64,000 bases of DNA from Neopestalotiopsis rosae. Taxonomy: Eukaryota; Ascomycota; Sordariomycetes; Amphisphaeriales; Sporocadaceae. The translations under genes and the position numbers were made by a program. The notes under the pieces were generated by a model that did no database searches, was not told the DNA's origin, and saw only the letters and a list, made by a program, of their open reading frames with translations. Positions within the stretch are counted from its first letter, which is position 1, and each line of letters starts with the position of its first letter. Below are positions 11,389-21,579 of the stretch, piece by piece. The DNA is taken from assembly GCA_023078685.1 (NCBI GenBank), contig JALGAS010000003.1, positions 1,674,001 through 1,738,000 of the forward strand, written 5' to 3'.

Positions 11389-12647
11389 CAGGTCAGTGGC
11401 AATCAGGACACGGGAAGAACCAGAGCGGAACTCCTTCATGATGAGATCACGCTGGGCCTGGTCCATGTCACCGTGCATGGCGGAGACAGTGAAGTCACGG
11501 GCAGTGAGCTTGTCGGTGAGCCAGTCGACCTTTCTGCGGGTGTTGCAGAAGATGACGGCCTGGGTAATGGTGACGGTCTCGTACAGATCGGACAGGGTGT
11601 CGAGCTTCCACTCTTCCTTCTCAACAGCAATGTAGAACTGCTTGATACCCTCCAGGGTAAGCTCGTCCTTCTTGACGAGAATGCGGACGGGGTCACGCAT
11701 GAACTTGGTGGTAACCTCCAAGACGTCCTGGGGCATGGTGGCGGACAGGAGGACAACCTGGGTGCTCTGGGGCAGGAGCTGGAAGATGTCGTAGATTTGC
11801 TCGGTGAAACCACGCTGAAAGGATTGTTAATACAAATTTGACAAAATCAAGGCGTTTTGTTTGGGTTACTAACCGAAAGCATCTCATCGGCCTCGTCGAG
11901 GACGAACATCTTCATGGAGTCGGTCTTGAGGAAGCGACGCTGGATCATGTCCTGGACACGACCGGGGGTACCGACAACGACCTGGGGGCCGTCCTGAAGA
12001 GCCTTCATGTCATCACGAACGCTGGTACCACCAATGCAGGCGTGGCACTCAATGTTCATGAAGTCACCGAGGGCGATGACGACCTTCTGGATCTGCTGAG
12101 CCAGCTCACGGGTAGGAGCGAGGATCAGAGCCTGGCAAGCCTTCAGGCTGGGGTCGATCTTCTGGAGAACGGAGATCGAGAAAGTGGCAGTCTTTCCAGT
12201 ACCGGACTGGGCCTGGGCAATAACATCATGGCCTGAACGATTAAGAATTAATTAGCAAACCTTGGTTACGGAAACCATGGAATTGCGAGCAAGACTCACC
12301 CTTGATAACGGGCATGATGGCACGCTGCTGGATAGCAGAGGGACGCTCGAAACCGTAGGCGTAAACACCACGGAGGAGCTCCGAACGGAGGTTCATCTCA
12401 TCGAAAGAGTCGACAGTCTCATCGTAGTTGGACTCGATCTGACCTGAATGGAGGGGTAAGGAGGTTAGCTTAGGTTCGTCCACGTAAAAAAAGTTCGAAA
12501 GTGGGTAGGCGACGGCAGGCCTGGTAAAACCAGGGAAGAGTGTCTTGTGTTGCGACGAGGCGCTGTGCGCGACGACAAGATGATTGTCGAACGATGTGAA
12601 GATGTGTGCTTACTCTGCTCGATGTCCTCCAAACCCTTGTCAGCCAT
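11161..12647 (-). CDS. tif1: ATP-dependent RNA helicase eIF4A
   Basis: Minus-strand exons 12614-12647, 12300-12443, 11874-12232 and 11161-11814 give 396 residues, the standard eIF4A length. eIF4A is the DEAD-box subunit of eIF4F that unwinds mRNA leaders for 40S binding. Motifs seen: the Q-motif region [12 protein letters not shown], motif I AQSGTGKT at 67-74, PTRELA, GG, TPGR, DEAD at 172-175, SAT at 203-205, then ARGID, and HRIGRGGR in the C-terminal RecA lobe. The very short first exon (11 codons) and an intron directly after DEADEMLS are read from clear gtaagc and gttagt donors. The stop lies beside a poly-T run, and ValRS converges from the other side. The long antisense frames over this gene are shadows. 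Confidence 0.97.
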
Positions 12648-13744
12648 GATTGCGGTTGTTGGGTAAGAATCGAGAAATCAAGCGCCCGGCCTGAAGTCTC
12701 GAAAAATATGGTGGATGGTGGGGTTGCGAAAAAAAGATGCGCAGACCGACCGCAAATGAAGCGAAGGTTCTGCAACAGCGACAGCTGTGAGTTACGAAGA
12801 TGAAGTATTAAACTAGATCAGAGGCTCTCGGATGGCGAGAGCGAATCTAGATCTAGGGGAGGGATACGGTTGGATTTTGTGGTGTAGCGTTGATGTGGTG
12901 AAGATTCCCAAGAACCTGTGGTGTTGGGGGGGAAGAGGTTCTAGATATTCACGCGAAAAATTTTGGGCAGGAGTCCGCAGCAGCGTCGAAAAATTCACAT
13001 GGTCTGTGCGCCGCGGGCGGGCAGCGGCCCAAAAGGCGAAACGGGGGCAATGTGCTAGGCCACTGGGTGGTTCTCAGGCTTTGATTGGCTGTGATTGGCT
13101 TAGGGACTTCGGCGCCTGCCAGAAGCCAGCAGAGGGCAAAAAAATAGGTTCGAAAAAAATCAAAAAAATCCAGTGAAAATTCAGTGCTGTTCTGGTAAAC
13201 CTAGCGAGCGGCGATAACCATTACCTTACTACTAGTATTGCTGCATCCCTACGATACCATCTAGAAATTAGCACAGCCAAACGAAATAATAATTTGTTCA
13301 CGAGCATTCAGCCGAAGCAAGCATTTCTTTCCGTCCTTTGCGAGCTGGATTTTTGCCTCTTCACTGACGACGCACATTGCCCTTCCTTCTGTGCATTACC
13401 TCCTGCATCGTGCCCCTGGCCCCCCAAGGCAGATGCTGCATTCATTTGATAGCCAGTGCCCGTCTCACATGCAGACCAACCCGCTACTCAGGTAGCCCGA
13501 AAAAATTCAGGCCAAGGCCAAAACTCTCCATACCTGGTAATCCTACTTTAGGCCACTCGCTTGTTTGGTGGCGGTGTGTTTTCATTACCTTGTTGCGATC
13601 TGGTACGCAGGCAGGGCTAGTAAGTATAGATAATAGTCACCCGATATCTCGGGTGGCTGTTAGTTACGAGTATTGCGTCTTTTGTGGGGGGAGATCAACC
13701 TTTGCGCAGTCTCTTCTGCAAAAATCAGCAGCACCACTTTAGAC
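12648..13744. other. divergent promoter region of eIF4A and the F-box/JmjC gene
   Basis: About 1.1 kb between the two starts. It contains two CCAAT boxes (own entry), A-rich runs near 13138-13170 and pyrimidine-rich sequence toward each gene. No coding sequence is recognised. Confidence 0.6.
13084..13098 (-). promoter_or_regulatory. Two tandem CCAAT boxes upstream of eIF4A
   Basis: ATTGG occurs at 13084-13088 and 13094-13098, which is CCAAT twice at 10-bp spacing read toward eIF4A, ~440 bp before its ATG. CCAAT boxes are bound by the Hap/CBC complex in fungi. Function here is inferred. Confidence 0.45.
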
Positions 13745-15527
13745 ATGTTGCTCTCACAAGATTCTGGTCTTTCCAATGGAGGCCATGTGAGCCGTCATCA
13801 TGCTCACCCACCTGTGAGCCATGACGAGGCAGTCGTTGAGTCATCGACAGAATCCATACCCGTGCATCCTCTGGGAGTCAAACCACTCGGTAACCAGTAT
13901 TTTGCATCCGGCCCCCTAGCGCGCCACGCCCTTGGATTTTTGGGCAGCCTTCCCGATGAAATGATACTGCAGCTCTTGGAGCATCTACAGCAAGATTCAC
14001 TCAAATCCCTGGGGTCCACATGTCGATTTCTATATGCATTCTGCCGCCTAGACGAGCTGTGGAAACCCTTATTTGTCGAGTAGGTCAATTTCATCACCGT
14101 TTATGAGCTGCGCCTCATTTGACTCTTTCTGTCGAGTCACAACCCTCTGATCTCGCATCAGTGGCCATGGCGTTGTGAAGCATAATGACTAACACGATGA
14201 CAGAGCCGTGGTAGGGCCAAACCTCCCAAAGTGGAAAGGTACATGGAGGAATACACTACTGCAAATCCCTCAGGAGGTTGCTACGAGGATAGACTGCAGT
14301 AACGTTTTCTCGGACGTGCTCCACCGTCCATTCGCATGTGCCAACATAGTTCTGAAGAACCATGTGTCTGGTATCCCAGAAGCCAACCAGATAGCCCGTC
14401 TGGACAAACTTTCTTACGAAGAGTTTGCAGACTCATGGAGCGACAAGCCTTTCATCCTCACTGACTGCGTTCCGTCGTGGCCAGTGTATAAGGAATGGAC
14501 CATCGAGAAGCTCAATAAGGCGTATGCAAAGGTCGAATTCAGAGCAGAGGCAGTCGACTGGCCTTTTGCGTCATACCACGAATACATGGTCAACAGTCGA
14601 GATGAGAGTCCTTTGTACTTGTTTGACCGCAAATTTGCGGAAAAGATGAACGTCAAAGTCGGTCGCGATGAAGGTTGTGCTTATTGGCCTCCGGAGTGTT
14701 TTGGTGAAGACGTGTTCAAGCTGCTTGGCCATGAAAGACCTGCACACCGATGGTTGAGTACGTCAAAAAAAATAAAAATTGGTGGCCATCTAGGTTTTAT
14801 TGTGACGCGGACATCATGCTGATTTTGATGCAGTCATTGGCCCCGAAAGAAGCGGTTCGACATTTCATAAAGACCCGAATGCGACAAGTGCTTGGAACGG
14901 AGTGATCCAAGGTTCCAAGTACTGGCTCATGTTCCCGCCCAGCGTACCTGAACCTCCTGGCGTTTTCGTGTCAGAGGACAGCAGCGAAGTCACGAGTCCG
15001 CTGAGTATCGCGGAATATCTTCTCACTTTCCATGAGGAAGCACGCAGGGAAGCAGGTTGCCTTGAAGGGATTTGCGGCGCTGGAGAGCTGTTGTTTGTGC
15101 CCAAGGGCTGGTGGTGAGTGGTCGCCTTAATATCACCCGTATCTGTCTCCTTACCCTCAGACTAACAATGCAATATTATAGGCACCTGGTTGTCAATCTC
15201 GAAGCGGGTATTGCACTGACACAAAACTTTGTTACCAACTCGAAGCAGCACCTGGCGCAAGTTCTCGCGTTCTTGAAAGATAAGCCAGATCAAGTTACTG
15301 GTTTCAGCCAGGATATCGAAAGTCCTTATGAATTGTTTGTCGAGCGGCTCCGTGAGAAAGAACCACGTCTACTGGAAGAAGCTCTGGAAGAGATGGAGCG
15401 CAAGAATTCCAGCAGAAAGCGCCGATGGGAAGAGGCAGTTGGTGCAAAGGAAGAGACGGAATCAGGGGGAGGTGGATTTAGCTTCGGCTTTGGGGGTGAC
15501 GATCTTGAAGAGGATGAAATACCATGA
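13745..15527 (+). CDS. F-box and JmjC-domain protein (JMJD6-like 2-oxoglutarate oxygenase)
   Basis: Exons 13745-14079, 14204-14757, 14834-15113 and 15182-15527 give 504 residues. An F-box-like segment (LPDEMILQLLEHL, about residues 65-112) follows a ~60-residue leader. The JmjC domain then supplies the Fe(II) ligands: HKD at 308-310 (His-x-Asp) and the distal His at 391 inside GWWHLVVNLE, where the intron splits the second Trp codon. IQGSKYWLMFPPS is the usual strand with the 2-oxoglutarate lysine, and the set looks catalytically complete. Family members hydroxylate or demethylate protein or RNA targets. The F-box suggests the protein could also dock on Skp1 and thus an SCF ubiquitin ligase. 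The C-terminus is Glu/Arg-rich, then GGGGFSFGFGG and an acidic end. Substrate unknown. Confidence 0.9.
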
Positions 15528-16897
15528 CGGACGACACAAGCGAGTGTTTCACAGCACAGACTTTCACTTCTGTCTGATCTGACAGACTCGACAATAGATG
15601 TCTCCAGCCCCGGTACATGTCGTCTGATATTTACTCGCGAGTATTCCGTCAAGCATGAAAAACCGCCAATGACTCGTAGCAGCGGAAGTATCGCGTGCGA
15701 CGGCGACAAGTCCTACGTCAATATTGAGCGAGATCTTATTATTGTCTAAGACTTTTCGGTAGGATCTGTAGGCAGACGGACCGAATCCAATAAGAATGCG
15801 GAATGCCTGATCAGGAGGAATGCGCCTCACACCTTCGGGTATCTAGGTATTCTCTCACTGATTTTGGGTGTGTACCTACAGAATGGTGACAATGTATGTT
15901 AATGAGGAAAGCCATGAACCCAACTTTTAGCCAACCATTTCAAGCCCCTCTGGGCACTGGGTTAAGCTTCCATGCCTGCATTACTGTACATAACCTAGAG
16001 AGCTGCGAGCACGGGGCGCGCAAATGCCCCTAACGACAGCTCAGCTTGTAAGGACGAACCCCCTTTAGTCGCCTTCCAATCCCCCCTCCTCCTCCCCTCG
16101 CTCCCCCCCAACCCACGCAAAAGCCCCCGAATTGGACCCAACGGCGGGAGGATTCACTGGTGGCCTGGGCTTGCCTGGTACCTCTGGTTGGTAGGACATC
16201 TTACCATAGGACATGGTCTTTCCCCCCCACCTGCTATCGTCGTCTTCCCTTACCCGGCCGAACTAAGCGTAGAGACCAAGGAACGCCAACCCACCAGTCA
16301 AGCAACACCCTGCGTCCAAAGGTCGGTCGTTACGTTCCCCATCACACTACTCCTACAACGGGGACCTGGAGCTCTCAGATAGTGAGGGCGAGTGAATGAC
16401 TGCAGCTGAACCTCAGAGAGGCTCTGTCACCTTCCATCGCGAATAACCCCCCCCAAAACTTGTCGTCACTCTGCTTGTGGCACGACATGATGCATTTGGT
16501 GTATGTCTTCTTCAGCTGATCCCGCTTGGAAGCAGAGAAGAAAGGTTACTTGTCCTTATTACTAAATCTTCTTCTGCTCATCTTACTTCCGAACAGGCGA
16601 CAAGCCTCCCACTCCGTTCTTTGCCCGCTACTCTACTTTGCTGCTTCCGCATCTCATCCCAAACCACACCCATTACGAGCTGCTCGGTCAGCCGCCGCCC
16701 AGTCCGCGAACCAGCCAGCCAGCCAGCCTTATGATTCGCCTTATTGAAGCAAGCTTTCTAATTATATCGCATCATCGCTTCAAACTCTCGTGACCGCGGC
16801 CTTCCGTTCAGCTCCCGCCCTTTCGCTCCTTTTCCGCCCTTCTCGCAGTGCTTGACCCTCGCTCGCTTCTTGTTAACCCCGACGACGCCGCGTCACC
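15528..16897. other. long upstream region and leader of the CCCH/Smr gene
   Basis: No gene seen. From ~16070 it is strongly C/T-rich, with runs of C near 16080-16115, 16221 and 16448, and a (CCAG)n run at 16711-16728. This is typical of a fungal promoter and 5' UTR. Confidence 0.55.
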
Positions 16898-19231
16898 ATG
16901 GTCTCCGACGAGACGTACGAACTATGCCTCCCGATATTGCAGGACTCGGGCTTGGAGGAGGAGGACAAGACCGATAGACTAGAAGACCTCCTAAAGAAAG
17001 AGACCAGACTCGAAGGGTCCAGCCTAGAGAATGCCGTGCTCGATGTCCTATGGAGACACCGCGATGGCGGCGGTGCTGCCGCATCCCCTCCTCCGATCCG
17101 GCAGACCATCCTACGCCGCCCGTCGCCAGCTTCGTGGAGGGGTTCGGCAACGCCCCTATCAGGCTCACCACGTCTGGGTGTGAGCCCCTTGGCTCCTCCG
17201 GGCTTCGTGCCGACCAATCTCAGCCGGACCAAGTCATCGACCGTCTCCCCGTTCTCCTCGCCGCGCCCCTCCCCACGCCTGGCCTTTGCCGCCCCGGTGA
17301 TCCCTAACAGTCCAAATCTCAACGCTTACGAGTTTGCCAACGACACCAGCCCCGCACCCGAGATCTATGGCGATCTGCAAATGGAAAATGTGGATTGGCT
17401 CGTGAGTGACGATGCGCTCAGTATAACCTCCTCCGTTGGCGTCTCGAGTGGCCTGAATGCCGCCGTTCCCGAGTTTGTCTCTACACAACAAACGGATATG
17501 ACACCATATGATATGCTCCGCTCTATTCTCGGCCAGTCCAAAACGGACGATGAGATTGAGGCAGCCCTGGCTGTACACGGTTACGACTTGAGTGCTACAA
17601 TTGCGGCCATTATGGATTCCCAGGCGCAGGACTCTGCCAATGTTGCGAATCTTACGCCTGAGGCCAAGAGCATACTGATTGGAAAGTCCATGACCCCTGA
17701 TAACCGACCCAATACGCCTTCAGGCCAGCAGAAGCCAGGCATCATCTGCAAGTTTTACCTGTCTACGGGACAGTGTCTCCGCTCAGATTGTCGCTTCAGC
17801 CATGATCTGAGTAATCATATATGCAAGTAAGTACCTATACGTAGCTTCTTGGTCCACAATTCCCATTGCAGTGCTAATGGCATCGTAGATATTGGGTAAT
17901 GGGGAATTGCTTAGCAGGCGAGACTTGTATCTTTTCGCATGATCCCGCTCACCTCATCAATCGTCTAACCGTGGATGAAACTGGTACTCCTCCGAGTAAG
18001 AATTTGTCGGTGACAGATTTTAATTCTGCTTTTCCCTCTTTGCGGCCGGCTACGCCAGAACTCAACCCATTTGCGCCAAGCTTCAGCTATTCTCCTGCTG
18101 GCATGACACCACCTCCAGGCTTGCGACCAATGAATAGCTACAATGGAAATGAAGGCTCTCGTTCTAGGTCCCGCCCAGGCAGCCGCCAGCAGGCCAAGGA
18201 TGGCATGGCCGCGCCCTCTATTGATGACAACGATGCATTTCCATCACTGGGGTCCGCCTCGGCAAAGACAAACAAGAAGCATCACGGCAAACGTGGAGGC
18301 CATGGCCATGGACACAAGGATAACTACACACCGAGCTCTCTCGCTGATATTGTCAAGATGTCACCGTCTCCATCACCAGTCCCAGGGCCAGCACGGCCGG
18401 ACAAGAAGATTGGGCGCAATGGCAGCGCGGCGAATATGAAGAATGGTGAAAACAGCGCCGCAGCCTTGGCAATCCCCACGCCGAAACATATTCCATGGCT
18501 GGAGACTGGAGACCGAGCAAACAAGGCTTATCTCAAAGCACGGCAGGAGGCTATCAAGCATGGTGGCCTACGCAATAAGTTCTTGCAAAGGTGTGTACTA
18601 CTATCACTGACCAATGAAGTTCCATTACTAAGATACAATAATTAGCGCTGCCCAAGCATGGAACCGAAATGATGCCCGTGCCGCCAAAGCCCTTAGCCTT
18701 CGTGGCCAGAGTGAGAATGAGCTAATGCGCAAGGCTCACCGAGAAGCTGCACGAGAGTTGTACGAAGATCGCAACAGGCAGACTTCGAACTCGCAGGCTA
18801 CAAGCTCTGAGATCTACGTCGACCTCCATGGCCTGCACCCAGAAGAGGCGGTCGAGTATCTGGAGCGCGTGCTTCTTGACAACAGTAAAGAAATCAGACC
18901 GGTGTATGCTATTACCGGCACCGGCCACCACAGTAAGAATGGCAAGGACAAGGTCGGCAAAGCAATCCGGAATTTCTTGAATGAGTGGAGATACGCATAT
19001 CGCGAATTCTCAGTGCCTGGTGACCGAAACAACATGGGCGGCATTCTTGGTGTTGATGCTAGGAGCTACGACAAGAGTCTTGTTAGAGAAGGGAGCAGCA
19101 GCTCCAAAGACCAGGACGAAGTCAAAGAAGAGGTTGACATCCTTAGCCAAGGAGTTGAGATTGGGGATGGCAAGGTCCGACTGCTAGTGAGAGACCCTCC
19201 AAAGGGACCCAGCGGCAACAGGAATAGATAG
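16898..19231 (+). CDS. CCCH zinc-finger, DUF1771 and Smr-domain protein
   Basis: Exons 16898-17826, 17889-18590 and 18646-19231 give 738 residues. Order: an acidic helical N-terminus (1-55); Ser/Pro-rich linkers; a UBA/HBS1-N-like helical segment (about 200-245); two CCCH fingers starting at C284 (C-x8-C-x4-C-x3-H) and just after it (C-x7-C-x5-C-x3-H, split by an intron after its first Cys and Lys); a low-complexity Pro/Ser/His region; a DUF1771-like Arg/Glu helix; and a C-terminal Smr domain with DLHGLH at 603-608 and TGTGHHS, the signature of Smr nucleases. CCCH fingers bind RNA. Smr proteins related to Cue2/NONU cleave mRNA at stalled or collided ribosomes, so a role in RNA quality control is plausible inference. 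Tandem CCCH plus Smr in one chain is a known fungal architecture. Confidence 0.92.
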
Positions 19232-20622
19232 TCACCCAGAGCGAAACAATTCATCAAAGAAATCACAATTCAAACACTATACTAGAGTAACACGCTGGCT
19301 GATACCTTTGTTGTGCCCAGTTGGCTGACTATGCAATTAATGTGAACACCGTCTAGATACGCAAGCCTTGATCTGTGGTGCCCTCACCTGAGCATGTATA
19401 ACCCAAACAATATTCTCTGACTTGATCGTTGACCTTGGCAATTTGAATTCTTGCAATATCCCAGTCCAAATGAGGTCCTAGTCATGTTTTGAACTGTGCC
19501 GTCGTTTCCACCACATTGACCAGAAGTCTCAAAAGTTGAGTATTCGTCGTCTGAGATCGAAGGTCATCTTTTCGGAATACCAACGTAAAGAAGAACGGGA
19601 CTTTCCTGTTCTTACCCAATTAGCTCCTGTCTGCTTCTGCATGGTCTTTCGTCGAGTAATATACCTAAATCTGTGAGGCACGATTTCTCGTTCTTTCCCT
19701 CCTTACTCATTTATGATCATGCAAGTGCTTTTTGTTGTTCAGGGACACATCCTTAAAGGAGTGTGGCTGTCAACATCTACTCTTATACCTGTACTCGGCC
19801 CTACTTCGACCTTGATAGTCATTCTTTCTAATACAAGTCTAGTCTCTACAATGTACTGCCTGTCATCGACTGAATGCCAGCAATTATCACAACATCAACA
19901 GATATTAACTACCGCTACCCTGGAAGAACTCTGTCCTCCGCGTCGGGAACTCGATTTCGTGATTGTAATCCGTCAATCGATTTGCCGGATACTCTCCCTT
20001 TGACCAGCTGCACGTGGATCAGAAAAGTGAGCATCGATGAGTTGCGGCCAAGCGATGTTGTCCCTATTTCGTGCGGAATTCCATATCGGAACTCCTGCCT
20101 CTTCACCATATACCGCCGAATAGATTCATCAAGCAACAGTTCTACTGAAGTCTGTGCCTCCTCTTGATCTCACCCTTTCAACCCTCTTCAAGTCACTACT
20201 CATGGTCAATCACTATTTCCTTCAATCTACTTTTGACCCACTGTTCTATTCCATACTTCCCAATATCACAAACGTCCTCGAAGTACAAGCTGGCTCTTTT
20301 CCCTCCAGTAGAGTGGTCATCCTCTCTCCTTGTTGCCGCTCCTTCCGGCTTCGGTTTCTTTCATTCGAAAACACTCCCTTTTCGTATCTATTCGAAATCA
20401 ACCACCAACGTCAACATCCGCCTGTCATGTCCTAATCGACATATCGCCTATTACCTACTCAATATCAACTCAAAGTATCTTCCCCAAATTGAATATTTGT
20501 TACTACACCATAATTTTACCCTGATAACACCATCATCTGCTGTCAATCTTCTCACTCAGTCCCCCCTTCTCAATCACTCGACCAAGCTGATTCGAATCTC
20601 CTTCCCATTCCAAGCCTTCAAG
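19232..20622. other. intergenic region containing dispersed repeat copy 1
   Basis: Holds the repeat at 19959-20061 and, from ~20160, a strongly pyrimidine-rich leader for the next gene. The reading frame stays open upstream of that gene's ATG to ~20164 but has no ATG and a composition unlike protein. Confidence 0.55.
19959..20061. repeat. Dispersed ~100-bp repeat, copy 1
   Basis: Matches 38439-38541 in the same orientation without gaps; the core 19964-20061 differs at about ten positions by eye. At eight of those ten this copy has A or T where copy 2 has G or C. The hairpin of copy 2 is imperfect here. Identity of the element is unknown. Confidence 0.85.
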
Positions 20623-21579
20623 ATGGCACTCGTTCCCGAGCAGACATACCAGGTACTTCATTGCAAGCACAATGAGACAACTATTGAGGACGAGCCAGAA
20701 GTCACTGCCTGGGTCAAGCGTACCAAAATCAACCCGACCCATCCCTTCGTCGTCTGGGCTAAAGGCGACACAAGTGAGCTTACTCAGCTCTATAAAGATC
20801 TGCCAGCTGATACTACCAATGGCTACCCTAGCAGTGGTATCGCGTTTGGACGGGCTGTGATCAGCCCGAGCGTCGACATCACCACGGCTGGCGGTCTGGA
20901 CCTGCCCAAATACCTGTGGCGGGCAACGCACGACAAGCAGCCATATGGCGGTCTCAAATCCAGAGGGCAAAACGGCGCTCCTCCGCCGTATTTTGCGGCC
21001 CAATTCATCCTACACTGTAATTGGAAGTCGCGCGACCCGAGTCCCTTCATGTCATGGACGAGTAATGAGGAAAGTGCTTGGTTTGTGGCCGCATCCTACA
21101 CGGCAAGAGGTTACCCAAATGTCAAGGTCACCCGTGTCGACACCCGAGCTGAGGAATGGGACCGAGAGCGCCAAAAGATTTGGAAGGTCTCTTCACTCGT
21201 GGACGCTCTCGACTACCCCGGCCTCGCCGGTCGTACCGTGCTGGTGCACGAATATCTCATTGAAAACTCGGTGCCGGAGGAGGCGACTGAGTCGTTCGAC
21301 TGGCTCGAATTAGTACAGACGCGCCTCGAAGCCCAAGAGTTGGCCGCCTTTGTTCTTGGTCGATGGAGAGCTCAGTGCAGAGCGTCCAACAGAAGAAAGG
21401 AAAAGAGACAGGAAGAGAGGAACGCCGTGATCGAGGCCTTTGCCAAAGACCACGATCTTTCTCTAGGAGATGCTGCTCGACAGCTCGAAGAAGATGATTG
21501 TGAGAACAAGCCAAAGCCTGAAAGAAATATGAGAAGACGATTCAAGGAACATAAGCGTCTGCTGCAGAGGAGAGCCTAG
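20623..21579 (+). CDS. Uncharacterised fungal protein with a DUF7587-like domain
   Basis: Single exon, 318 residues; the ATG at 20623 is the first in a frame that is open far upstream. The central block (about residues 85-175) runs: LWRATHD, a Gly-rich loop, FILHCNW, then DPSPFMSWTSNEESAW and KVTRVDTR. This resembles, from memory, the fungal DUF7587 domain, whose Arg...(S/T)PFxS...(E) layout recalls ADP-ribosyltransferase folds such as RES domains. The C-terminal ~75 residues are highly charged (Arg/Lys/Glu) and helical, with a basic end. It lacks a signal peptide and membrane segments, so it is probably intracellular. The gene call is firm because the frame is long and codon-like. The domain name is moderately sure, and any enzymatic role is speculative. 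Confidence 0.8.
   Translation: MALVPEQTYQVLHCKHNETTIEDEPEVTAWVKRTKINPTHPFVVWAKGDTSELTQLYKDLPADTTNGYPSSGIAFGRAVISPSVDITTAGGLDLPKYLWRATHDKQPYGGLKSRGQNGAPPPYFAAQFILHCNWKSRDPSPFMSWTSNEESAWFVAASYTARGYPNVKVTRVDTRAEEWDRERQKIWKVSSLVDALDYPGLAGRTVLVHEYLIENSVPEEATESFDWLELVQTRLEAQELAAFVLGRWRAQCRASNRRKEKRQEERNAVIEAFAKDHDLSLGDAARQLEEDDCENKPKPERNMRRRFKEHKRLLQRRA

Noticed and set aside
11146..11841. 231-codon plus-strand frame over eIF4A
   Set aside because: Shadow of the eIF4A exon; starts without a proper ATG context and resembles nothing.
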